Origin: Gemmatimonadota bacterium
Lineage (GTDB): Bacteria > Gemmatimonadota > Gemmatimonadetes > Longimicrobiales > Longimicrobiaceae
Assembly: GCA_019348265.1 (NCBI GenBank)
Contig: JAHWJV010000243.1
Location: forward strand, 1-5,821
Reading direction: 5' to 3'
DNA: 5,821 bases
The position numbers and the translations under genes were made by a program. The notes beneath the pieces were generated by a model, which saw only the letters and a list, made by a program, of their open reading frames with translations, searched no databases and was not told the origin of the DNA. Positions 1-4,801 of the stretch are shown piece after piece; the stretch's first letter is position 1, and each line of letters starts with the position of its first letter.

Positions 1-268
1 CGTGGCGGATGGTGAAGAGGTAGTCGGCGCGCGGGGCGTGGCTGTCGATCAGGATGGCGTGCTCGTCGGCGCCCCAGGGGATCGCCATGCCGACGGCGCC
101 CGAGTGGAACGGGTACTCGCAGAGGCGCGTCCGGCTGCGCACCAGGAGCTGGGTGATCTGGTCGGTCCGCATCGGCGGGCGGACCTCGGGATCGTCCAGC
201 AGCGACCAGGAGCGGCGCACCAGCGCAGCCGTCGCTGCCAGAACCTCGACGTCCTCAGAGCTCGTCAC
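1..268 (-). CDS. ImmA/IrrE-type metallopeptidase, 5' part only (runs off left edge)
   Basis: A minus-strand frame starting at GTG 268-266 stays open to the window edge and gives 89 residues. A GGGGAG sequence lies about 8 bases upstream. The end reads AILIDSHAPRADYLFTIRH, and the first base of the next codon is G. This matches the stretch just before the zinc motif of ImmA/IrrE (COG2856/DUF955) peptidases, where a hydrophobic strand and F-T-x-x-H-E-x-x-H are expected, so the cut falls between the H and a probable E. Family members such as ImmA of ICEBs1 and IrrE of Deinococcus cleave or inactivate a partner XRE repressor and so switch on its regulon. The start overlaps the repressor gene by 14 bases, which fits translational coupling and that partnership. 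The zinc motif itself is not visible, so this is a context-supported call. Confidence 0.6.
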   Translation of the reverse strand, partial: MTSSEDVEVLAATAALVRRSWSLLDDPEVRPPMRTDQITQLLVRSRTRLCEYPFHSGAVGMAIPWGADEHAILIDSHAPRADYLFTIRH

Positions 269-746
269 GGAGGATTCTCCCCTTGAGATCGTAGACCCAA
301 CCCGGCACCACCCCCTGGGCCGCGTACAGCCGCGTAAGCCCGTCGATCACGTCCAGCTTGCGAAAACGCAGCTCCTCCGGCGCGACGTCCGCCCCGCCCA
401 TGCGCCGCACCATCCCCTCGAAGTGCCGGAAAAGGTCCTGCGCGGCGAGCTCGTCGCCGGCCGCCACCTCCTCTGGCGCGCCGTTCTCCTCCGCCGACAC
501 GGGAGCACCGACGCCGTAGCGCAACCAGGAGACCGGCACCCCGCCCAGCTCCGCGATGCGCGCCAGGTACGCCTCGCCCGGCGGGTAGTCCGCACGGTTG
601 ATCCAGCGGGAGAGCTGCGGGGGCTTCACGGCCAGGCGCCGGGAGAACTCCGCGTGCGAGGTCCGCAGCCGGTCCTCGATGATCCAGCGGATGCGGTCGC
701 CGATGCCCCCGGCCGAACGTCCGGCGTGCGGCTCGTCATCACTCAT
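255..746 (-). CDS. XRE-family (cI-like) transcriptional repressor, 163 aa
   Basis: The start ATG 746-744 is preceded by GGAGG and AGGAG sequences. The frame stays open far upstream, but that extension crosses the operator region and lacks a better start. Residues 16-77 form a helix-turn-helix of the Cro/cI type. The pattern AEFSRRLAVKPPQLSRWINR (32-51) holds the turn and recognition helix, followed by P-x-x-x-Y-L-x-x-I-A and a closing V-S-W-L-x-Y-G. Residues 80-105 look like an acidic, low-complexity linker. Residues 106-163 form a helical C-terminal part with no LexA-type Ser/Lys protease motif that I can see, so induction probably depends on a partner rather than self-cleavage. The downstream overlapping gene looks like that partner (ImmA-type). 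The likely role is to hold the divergent rightward promoter silent by binding the TGTTAACATTG sites. Confidence 0.82.
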   Translation of the reverse strand: MSDDEPHAGRSAGGIGDRIRWIIEDRLRTSHAEFSRRLAVKPPQLSRWINRADYPPGEAYLARIAELGGVPVSWLRYGVGAPVSAEENGAPEEVAAGDELAAQDLFRHFEGMVRRMGGADVAPEELRFRKLDVIDGLTRLYAAQGVVPGWVYDLKGRILRDEL

Positions 747-816
747 CGCTCCTGAGCCTCCCCCCGTTGCGGTGACCCCGTCGGCTCGACCGACCCCGTA
801 CTCCGGCGAGCGATAC

Positions 817-828
817 GTGTTAACATTG
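817..828. promoter_or_regulatory. Left operator candidate, GTGTTAACATTG
   Basis: The core TGTTAACA (818-825) is a perfect palindrome. The 11 bases TGTTAACATTG (818-828) recur exactly at 915-925. It overlaps the candidate leftward -10 and lies between the divergent repressor and activator-like genes, where a cI-type repressor would bind. Confidence 0.55.
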
Positions 829-853
829 TCACTACTAGGGAAGCGACCCGCAA
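825..853 (-). promoter_or_regulatory. Candidate leftward promoter of the repressor operon
   Basis: Read on the minus strand, TTGCGG (853-848) is separated by exactly 17 bases from GACAAT (830-825). The predicted transcript start lies about 70 bases before the repressor ATG. The -10 overlaps the left TGTTAACATTG site, which would let the repressor control its own gene. A weaker alternative uses TTAACA within 818-823 as -35 and TACGGG (800-795) as -10. Both fit sigma-70 spacing, but neither hexamer pair is strong. Confidence 0.4.
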
Positions 854-894
854 GGGGATCGCCTGTCGGGCCAGGCACCGCGCGACGAGCGGCC

Positions 895-945
895 TTGACG
901 CTGTTAGCACTATATGTTAACATTGACCTCGTACCCGAATATACG
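895..945 (+). promoter_or_regulatory. Candidate rightward promoter(s) for the zinc-ribbon gene
   Basis: Two overlapping sigma-70 arrangements are visible. The first is TTGACG (895-900), 17 bases, TAACAT (918-923). The second is TTAACA (917-922), 17 bases, TATACG (940-945). Both read toward the gene starting at 1006 and give leaders of roughly 55-75 bases. Both overlap the right palindrome. The sequence cannot show which one is used. Confidence 0.45.
914..925. promoter_or_regulatory. Right operator candidate, ATGTTAACATTG
   Basis: ATGTTAACAT (914-923) is a perfect 10-base palindrome, and TGTTAACATTG is shared exactly with the left site 97 bases away. A related half-site, TGTTAGCA, lies 13 bases upstream of this core (902-909). 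The site covers the -10 of one candidate rightward promoter and the -35 of another, so a bound repressor would block both. Confidence 0.55.
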
Positions 946-957
946 CCGAATATACGC
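936..957. repeat. Tandem 11-base direct repeat, CGAATATACGC x2
   Basis: CGAATATACGC occurs at 936-946 and again, without a gap, at 947-957. The 11-base period is about one helical turn, so two protein subunits could bind the same DNA face. The repeat is conspicuously AT-rich for this sequence and lies between the right operator and the ribosome-binding site of the zinc-ribbon gene. The first copy contains the TATACG of one candidate -10. Confidence 0.6.
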
Positions 958-1005
958 GTGGTGTGCATTCGGGTCCAGACGGCGGCTACCGGAGAGGAGG
1001 CACGG

Positions 1006-1221
1006 ATGAGCGCGGAGGACGCCGAACGGGAGCGGATGTGCGCGGTATGGGCGAGTTGCCCGGCCTGTGGAGCGCGGCCAGCGCTCCGGGTGAGTAGTTG
1101 GGTAGCGGCGCAGCTGAGGGAGGAACCTCGAAGGCGCCGGATCGGGTCGTACAAGTGCCAGCGGCGTGGCTGCGGGACGATCTACGACATCTTCGCGGGA
1201 GCGTTGCGCGGAGCGGAGTAG
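1006..1221 (+). CDS. Ogr/Delta-like zinc-ribbon protein, probable phage transcription activator, 71 aa
   Basis: The ATG at 1006 follows a strong GGAGAGGAGG (991-1000) at 5-base spacing. The protein has CPACG at residues 18-22 and CQRRGCG at 51-57, giving a CX2C-X29-CX4C zinc-ribbon layout. After the first pair comes A-R-x-x-L-R-V-S-S, and the second pair is followed by T-I-Y. Phage P2 Ogr and P4 Delta share this order: CX2C, an ARTS-like stretch, a shorter spacer of 22 residues, CX4C, then an aromatic. Those proteins bind upstream of late promoters and recruit RNA polymerase for tail and lysis genes. Its position divergent from a repressor, and just before fibre and lysis genes, fits such an activator. 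The gap is longer than in Ogr and the C-terminal tail is very short, so it may be a distinct zinc-ribbon family. The gene appears monocistronic and ends before terminator T1. Confidence 0.6.
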   Translation: MSAEDAERERMCAVWASCPACGARPALRVSSWVAAQLREEPRRRRIGSYKCQRRGCGTIYDIFAGALRGAE

Positions 1222-1259
1222 GTAGGCTCCGCCAGCGGAAGCAGGCAGGCAGGACACGA

Positions 1260-1317
1260 GAGAGATTGGCCGTCAGAGGCCTCGCCCGGCACAGCGCCCG
1301 GGCCGGGGCCTCTTTTT
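1260..1317 (+). terminator. Terminator T1 (family member 1)
   Basis: A stem AGAGGCC (1275-1281) pairs with GGCCTCT (1307-1313) and runs into T1313-T1317. An inner stem GCCCGG/CCGGGC closes the loop carrying CACAGCG. The conserved leader GAGAGATTGGCCG occupies 1260-1272. It ends the zinc-ribbon transcription unit and shares loop and leader with T2 and T3. Confidence 0.85.
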
Positions 1318-1474
1318 CCGGGTGGAACACGCCCGGAGGACACTGGAGGAGCGGAAAGGAGGAGAGCCGGCGAGTCGGACTGGCGCAGTTCCCCCGCGGG
1401 GTGCGGGGGCGTTCCGGGATGAGGGAAGGCAGGAGATCACCCGCATCCCACAGAACCATTTCAACGGAGGGCAG
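1318..1474. other. Leader region before the fibre block, no confident gene or promoter
   Basis: This 157-base stretch is purine-rich and contains a perfect inverted repeat, CCCCCGC/GCGGGGG around a GGGGT loop (1391-1409). A frame from GTG 1322 is open through it, but that start has no ribosome-binding site and abuts T1. I see no convincing sigma-70 promoter and no TGT-N12-ACA site of the kind used by P2 Ogr. If T1 is efficient, the fibre promoter should lie here. Confidence 0.4.
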
Positions 1475-1573
1475 ATGAGAACGCAGGACGAGATTGCCGT
1501 CTTCTCCGGACGGCCGCCAGCCAGCGGACGGGCACCCCTCGTCTCGGGGTCCAGGGGGGAGGTGGCGCCATGA
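1475..1573 (+). CDS. Possible 32-residue leader peptide upstream of the fibre gene
   Basis: ATG 1475 follows AACGGAGGG, with GGAGG at 1466-1470 and a short 4-base spacing. The frame runs MRTQDEIAVFSGRPPASGRA onward and stops at TGA 1571-1573, overlapping the fibre ATG at 1570-1572 as ATGA. The peptide has no membrane segment or recognisable domain. The ribosome-binding site and ATGA overlap suggest a translated leader that couples initiation to the fibre gene. The fibre gene also has its own GGAGG (1558-1562), and the peptide is short, so it may not be a functional product. Confidence 0.35.
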   Translation: MRTQDEIAVFSGRPPASGRAPLVSGSRGEVAP

Positions 1574-3288
1574 GCAGCGTGCAGCTCAACGTCTACGGAA
1601 CGCACGACGATGTGACCGGAACCCTGGTGCTCACCGTGCACGATCCGCTCGGCGAGGTGAAGCCGGATCCGGACGGGGTCAAGTTCTACGTCACGGACGG
1701 AACCGGAACCCGCTCCGCGGCGCAGAACTTCGACAGAAAGCCGAGCCCCGGGGTCTACGAGAAGGACGTGCGGCTCGACGAGAAGAACGAGACGCTGATC
1801 GAGCCCGAAGTGTTCCTGAAAGACGGCTCCAAGCGCTCGCCCGGGGCGGAGAGCTTCCCGCGGACCAGCGGGATGGCCACCACGCTGGTGCAGGGCGCGC
1901 GGACCGAGCGGGGGAGCAGCGTGGAGCTCGGCGCACGCCTCACGCTCGGGCGGACGCCGGACGGCCGCCGTCCGCTCGTGGACGTCTCGGGCACCGGCTA
2001 CGCGCTCCTGAAGAGCGACCGGCTGGAGGTCGGGCCCGGCGTGGAGGCGTGGATGCACAACCCCTACGCGGATGGGATCGGGGCCCCCACCGCGCACATC
2101 AGCCGCCTGGAGGTGGGGGCGAAGCCGAGCCTCAACAGCGACCAGCCGGCGATCCTGCGCATCCACCAGGCAGGGAGCGGGGCGGCGGAGCTCTTCAAGC
2201 CCAAGGGCACCACGCTGCAGCTCCGGGAGACGCCGGGGGGGAACGGGGGGTGGTTCAACCACTTCCTGGTCAACGGGGCGAGCCTCCGGGCCACCGGGCA
2301 CATCCAGTCGGACAGCCACCTCTACGCGCACTGGAACAGCGGCGGCTGGCGGCTGCGGATGGGCGAGATCCACGGCGCCGCCGGCTTGTGGACGCCCGAC
2401 AACGAGATGAGGTTCGACATCGGAGGCACGGGGCCCTTCCGCTTCAGCATGGGGAACGCCGAGAAGATGTCCCTGTACGGCAACGGGTGGATGGACCTGC
2501 AGGGCGGTCTCTGGGTGAGCCGGAACGGCACGACCGGGGGCGGGATCGTGCTGGCCGACGACGGGGACATCGTGGACCTCAACGACGGCTACTGCTCGAT
2601 GCGCTTCACCAACGGGGTCCGGATCTTCTCCGGGAACCGGGGCGGAGGTGCCGTGATCGCGCTCACCAGCAGCGGCCAGGTGCACGCGAACGCGCTCTAC
2701 GTGAACACCTCGGCGGGACAGATCCGCACCGACCTCGGCAACGCCGGAAACCTCCTCTTCGCCAACACCAACCGCGCCACGACGATGTGGGTGGGTACCG
2801 GTCCCACCTTCGAGACGGGCCCCCGCATCGGCTTCCACGGGGACAGCAACACCTTCCGGCCCGGGCAGGTCTGGTTCGTCATCGGGGGGGACGCGAACCC
2901 CGCGGAGCCGGCAATCCACGTGGAGCGCAGAACGCCCGGTGCGTACAGCTTCCGGGCCACACTCTGCGACAGGGATGGCAACGGCCGGTGGGTGGGGAGC
3001 CTTTCGGCGACGGCGTTCAACCTGACATCCAGCCGGGAGACCAAGGAGGAGATCACCCCCTTCGTGGACGACGCGCTGAGCCTGATCAACCGCATCGGCG
3101 TGGTGAGCTTCGCCTACCGGGCGGACGAGGCCAAGCGCCGCCGCGTCGGCGTGGTCGCGGAGGACACGGATCCCCTATTCAGTGGCGCGGAGCGGAAGCA
3201 CTTCGACCTGGCGAACACCCTCGGGGTCCTCATCCGGGCGGTGCAGCAGTTGACGGGCCGGATGGAGGGCCTGGAGCAGCGGGCCTGA
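1570..3288 (+). CDS. Phage tail fibre/spike protein with C-terminal S74 intramolecular chaperone, 572 aa
   Basis: ATG 1570 has GGAGG at 7-base spacing. Residues 1-100 look like a beta-rich N-terminal domain (strands such as VQLNVYG, TGTLVLTV, GVKFYVTDG) that could attach to the virion or baseplate. Residues 110-480 are rich in Gly, Asn and short alternating strands with fibre-like units such as ATGHIQSDSHLY (about 240) and SGQVHANALYVN (about 369), typical of trimeric beta-structured fibres. Residues 487-572 match the S74 endosialidase-type chaperone. SSRETKEEI gives the Ser487/Lys492 pair spaced as in the catalytic dyad, followed by SFAYR, GVVAEDTDP and a C-terminal helical segment. In this family the chaperone drives trimer folding and then cuts itself off before the Ser. 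The protein should recognise a surface receptor. The receptor, and any enzyme activity in the central part, cannot be read from sequence. Confidence 0.9.
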   Translation: MSSVQLNVYGTHDDVTGTLVLTVHDPLGEVKPDPDGVKFYVTDGTGTRSAAQNFDRKPSPGVYEKDVRLDEKNETLIEPEVFLKDGSKRSPGAESFPRTSGMATTLVQGARTERGSSVELGARLTLGRTPDGRRPLVDVSGTGYALLKSDRLEVGPGVEAWMHNPYADGIGAPTAHISRLEVGAKPSLNSDQPAILRIHQAGSGAAELFKPKGTTLQLRETPGGNGGWFNHFLVNGASLRATGHIQSDSHLYAHWNSGGWRLRMGEIHGAAGLWTPDNEMRFDIGGTGPFRFSMGNAEKMSLYGNGWMDLQGGLWVSRNGTTGGGIVLADDGDIVDLNDGYCSMRFTNGVRIFSGNRGGGAVIALTSSGQVHANALYVNTSAGQIRTDLGNAGNLLFANTNRATTMWVGTGPTFETGPRIGFHGDSNTFRPGQVWFVIGGDANPAEPAIHVERRTPGAYSFRATLCDRDGNGRWVGSLSATAFNLTSSRETKEEITPFVDDALSLINRIGVVSFAYRADEAKRRRVGVVAEDTDPLFSGAERKHFDLANTLGVLIRAVQQLTGRMEGLEQRA

Positions 3289-3299
3289 GCCAGGCCCGC
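3279..3299 (+). repeat. Hairpin across the fibre stop codon
   Basis: GCGGGCCT (3279-3286) is perfectly complementary to AGGCCCGC (3292-3299), with a 5-base loop. The TGA stop (3286-3288) lies at the stem-loop edge. No T-run follows, so this is not a standard terminator. It could stabilise or process the mRNA between the fibre and the next gene. Confidence 0.55.
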
Positions 3300-3314
3300 A
3301 GGCAGGATTCAGGA

Positions 3315-3335
3315 CGCGCGGGGGGGTCCCGCGCG
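3315..3335 (+). repeat. Intergenic hairpin after the fibre gene
   Basis: CGCGCGGG (3315-3322) pairs perfectly with CCCGCGCG (3328-3335) around a GGGGT loop. It lies 15 bases after the preceding hairpin and ahead of the GAGGAG of the next gene, again without a T-run. Two 8-base stems in tandem between fibre and downstream genes suggest a transcript-processing or polarity element. Confidence 0.55.
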
Positions 3336-3371
3336 GGAACCAGCTCGAACTTCACACGAGGAGTAACGATC

Positions 3372-3593
3372 ATGCAAATCGCACAGCACACCTGCGAAGT
3401 GGTGGAACTGCGCAAGACCGCCACCGGCACCGTCCAGGTCGGGATCCGCCCCGTCCCGAGCGCGGACGCGTCCGCGCTGCCGCCCGCGCCCACGCCGGGC
3501 GCGCAGCACTACGTCGAGGTGGAGGCGGCGGCCGCTCCGGCGCTCGGGGCACAGATCTCCGTCACCTATGCCACGGTGGAGGTGGTGGTATGA
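3372..3593 (+). CDS. Small phage-island protein of unknown function, 73 aa
   Basis: ATG 3372 follows GAGGAG (3358-3363) at 8-base spacing. The product begins MQIAQHTCEVVELRKT, has a Pro/Ala-rich hinge at about residues 28-43, and ends in alternating hydrophobic strands (HYVEVEAA, QISVTYATVEVVV). It has no signal peptide or membrane helix and looks like a small beta-rich protein. It overlaps the next gene as ATGA. Placement between a tail fibre and a DUF1617-like gene suggests a virion accessory or fibre-associated role, but I recognise no family. Gene reality is supported by the ribosome-binding site and the overlap. Confidence 0.7.
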   Translation: MQIAQHTCEVVELRKTATGTVQVGIRPVPSADASALPPAPTPGAQHYVEVEAAAAPALGAQISVTYATVEVVV

Positions 3594-3997
3594 AGCTCAC
3601 CCTGACGCACCAGGAGCTCTCCGGCATGCTGCGGGCGGCGCAGGAGGTCCTGCAGGAGAAGCTCCCGATCGCGCTCGCCCTCAGGCTCCGCCAGGCGGTG
3701 CGCGCGCTGCAGCCGCAGGCGAAGGACGCGGAGGAGCTGGAGAGGGAGATCGTCATCCGCCACGCGGTGAAGGATGAAGCGGGCAACCCGGTTCCCGTCC
3801 TGGACGGGGACGGCGCCCCGCAGCCGGGGCTGGTGAGGCTCACCGATCCCGAGGCCGCGCACCGGGAGCTGCGGGAGCTGGCGCTCTGCCCGGTGGAGGT
3901 GGAGGTGGAGCCCATCCCCGCGGGCGAGCTGGAGGCGGCGGGTCTCCACGTCTCCGGCGCGGCGGTCCTGGCCCTGGGCGACCTGCTCGCGGGCTAG
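3590..3997 (+). CDS. DUF1617-like phage protein, 135 aa
   Basis: ATG 3590 overlaps the preceding TGA as ATGA, and the ribosome-binding site lies within the upstream GGAGGTGGTGG run. The N-terminal half (residues 3-58) is helical. It contains L-P-I-A-L-A-L-R-L-R near residue 25, then a charged helix KDAEELEREIVIRHAVKDEAGNP. The C-terminal half has AHRELRELALCPVEVEVEPI (90-109) and ends in a hydrophobic helix. This order resembles DUF1617 phage proteins, found next to tail or fibre genes and usually near 150 residues: an LPV-like start, a long charged helix with a K-D-x-x-G-N turn, then a helix followed by V-x-V-x-x-I. The resemblance is from memory of the pattern, and no function is known for the family. 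The gene closes the fibre block before T2. Confidence 0.72.
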   Translation: MKLTLTHQELSGMLRAAQEVLQEKLPIALALRLRQAVRALQPQAKDAEELEREIVIRHAVKDEAGNPVPVLDGDGAPQPGLVRLTDPEAAHRELRELALCPVEVEVEPIPAGELEAAGLHVSGAAVLALGDLLAG

Positions 3998-4007
3998 GCC
4001 GGAGCGC

Positions 4008-4026
4008 CGCCACCGCGAGCGTGGCG
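4008..4026 (+). repeat. Hairpin 21 bases upstream of T2
   Basis: CGCCAC (4008-4013) pairs with GTGGCG (4021-4026) around a 7-base loop, between the DUF1617-like stop and T2. A comparable hairpin precedes T3 at nearly the same distance (22 bases). There is no T-run, so it is not a terminator by itself. Confidence 0.4.
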
Positions 4027-4034
4027 AACAACTC

Positions 4035-4090
4035 GAGAGCGGCCGGCAAAGGCCCCCACCCGGCACAGCGTCCGGGACCGGGGGCCTTTT
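4035..4090 (+). terminator. Terminator T2 (family member 2)
   Basis: AAAGGCCCCC (4048-4057) pairs perfectly with GGGGGCCTTT (4080-4089), ending in four Ts. An inner CCCGG/CCGGG stem holds the CACAGCG loop. The leader GAGAGCGGCCGG lies at 4035-4046. Compared with T1, the AGAGG/CCTCT outer pair has become AAAGG/CCTTT, a compensatory change that supports the fold. The next start codon is only 31 bases beyond the T-run. Confidence 0.88.
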
Positions 4091-4121
4091 CTATGAACCA
4101 TTCGGGAGAGGAAGGACCGTC

Positions 4122-4538
4122 GTGAGCAGCCTGTCGGATTGGAACGTGGACGTCTCCACGTTGCTGGGGAGCGGGTTCGCGGCGAGCGTGCTGCTCCTGG
4201 CGCTCGTCGAGCGCCTGCGCCGCACCTTCGTGACCCGGCAGGAGCTCACCGGCCTGGAGGGCAAGTTCCACGCGCTGGAGTCGCTTTACCTCCAGGTCCG
4301 CGACGCGGCCGACGCCAACCGCGACCAGCTGGTGGAGATCCGGACCGAGCAGCGGCACCACTGGGAGCGGACGGCCGAGCACGTGATCAAGCCGCTGGGC
4401 CGCATGGCGGAGCGGCTGGACGAGATCGGCGGAGCGCAGGCCTCCCAGGCGTCCACGCTCGAGCACATCGGGCGGCGCCTCGACCGCGTCGAGGAGTCGC
4501 TGCACTCTGCGCCAACCCCTGCAAGGAGAAAGTCGTGA
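4122..4538 (+). CDS. One-membrane-helix coiled-coil protein, probable lysis-block protein, 138 aa
   Basis: The start is GTG 4122, after a purine-rich GAGAGGAAGGA ribosome-binding region; no in-frame ATG fits better. Residues 13-30 (TLLGSGFAASVLLLALVE) form one membrane helix, followed by basic RLRR. Residues 37-129 are an almost continuous charged helix with spaced Leu, Val and Ile, typical of a coiled coil, and the tail is basic (PARRKS). A short N-terminal anchor plus a long coiled coil is the layout of inner-membrane spanins (Rz-like) and of some small phage membrane proteins encoded beside holins. The next gene is holin-like and overlaps it as GTGA. No outer-membrane lipoprotein partner (o-spanin) is visible, so the spanin role is an inference and the family is not recognised. 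Confidence 0.75.
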   Translation: MSSLSDWNVDVSTLLGSGFAASVLLLALVERLRRTFVTRQELTGLEGKFHALESLYLQVRDAADANRDQLVEIRTEQRHHWERTAEHVIKPLGRMAERLDEIGGAQASQASTLEHIGRRLDRVEESLHSAPTPARRKS

Positions 4539-4801
4539 ACACGATTCGAGCCCGGCTCGCCGCCGTCGCCGCGAGCTTCCTGATCGCCCTGCTGGTGAAC
4601 CGCGGCCTCGTGGAGGTGACCCCCGAGCTGACCGCGGAGATCGAGGTGTGGGTGCACCACAGCTTCGAGCTGGTGCTCTTCCTGGGCTACGCCGTCCTGC
4701 ACCCCTGGCTGCAGAAGCGCTGGAACCCCACCGGCGCCTTCACCGGGGAGGCCGCGCGCCGCCTGGAGCACCTGGCCCAGGTGAAAGGAGGGCCCCGATG
4801 A
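4535..4801 (+). CDS. Holin-like small membrane protein, 88 aa
   Basis: GTG 4535 has AAGGAG (4523-4528) at 6-base spacing and overlaps the previous TGA. The same frame is open farther upstream, but that part is an arginine-rich shadow of the neighbouring gene. Two hydrophobic segments are visible: residues 7-22 (RLAAVAASFLIALLVN) and 42-60 (HSFELVLFLGYAVLHPWLQ). They are separated by an acidic stretch, and the end is basic and polar. Size, two membrane segments and position directly before a cell-wall peptidase fit a phage holin, which forms membrane lesions that release endolysin. Holins share little sequence, so the call rests on topology and neighbours. The stop overlaps the next start as ATGA. 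Confidence 0.7.
   Translation: MNTIRARLAAVAASFLIALLVNRGLVEVTPELTAEIEVWVHHSFELVLFLGYAVLHPWLQKRWNPTGAFTGEAARRLEHLAQVKGGPR

Noticed and set aside
747..1154. Upstream extension of the repressor frame by 136 residues
   Set aside because: It crosses the operators and divergent promoter and overlaps the zinc-ribbon gene. The XRE domain begins just after the ATG at 746, which has its own ribosome-binding site.
1241..1253. GCAGGCAGGCAGG tetranucleotide run between the zinc-ribbon gene and T1
   Set aside because: Only about three units and non-coding; too short to argue for phase variation.
1332..1342. 11-mer CCCGGAGGACA repeated at 5267-5277
   Set aside because: It is mostly ribosome-binding-like purine sequence in a GC-rich background, and the flanks do not match, so I take it as chance.
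1322..1474. Longer version of the 32-residue leader starting at GTG 1322
   Set aside because: The start abuts the T1 T-run without a ribosome-binding site, and the extra residues are low-complexity.
1318..1474. P2-type Ogr binding site (TGT-N12-ACA) before the fibre block
   Set aside because: I searched by eye and found no TGT triplet in this stretch, so a canonical site is absent.
1273..2919. A 548-residue minus-strand open frame opposite the fibre
   Set aside because: It is rich in Pro, Arg, Val and His as expected from the antisense of GC-biased codons, it starts inside the fibre gene and crosses T1. No motif supports it.
1494..3593. A 699-residue plus-strand open frame covering the whole fibre gene in another frame and running into the 73-residue gene
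   Set aside because: It is an Arg/Gly/Pro-rich shadow of a GC-rich gene with no domain and no ribosome-binding site. The fibre frame has clear S74 motifs. Only its last 73 residues (from 3372) are taken as real.
4093..4125. Ten-residue ORF (ATG 4093 to TGA) overlapping the GTG start at 4122
   Set aside because: It begins two bases after the terminator T-run with no ribosome-binding site. It is too short to judge and most likely chance.
4139..4534. Upstream extension of the holin-like frame
   Set aside because: The extension is an Arg/Ala/Gly-rich shadow of the coiled-coil gene. GTG 4535 has a strong AAGGAG and a GTGA overlap.
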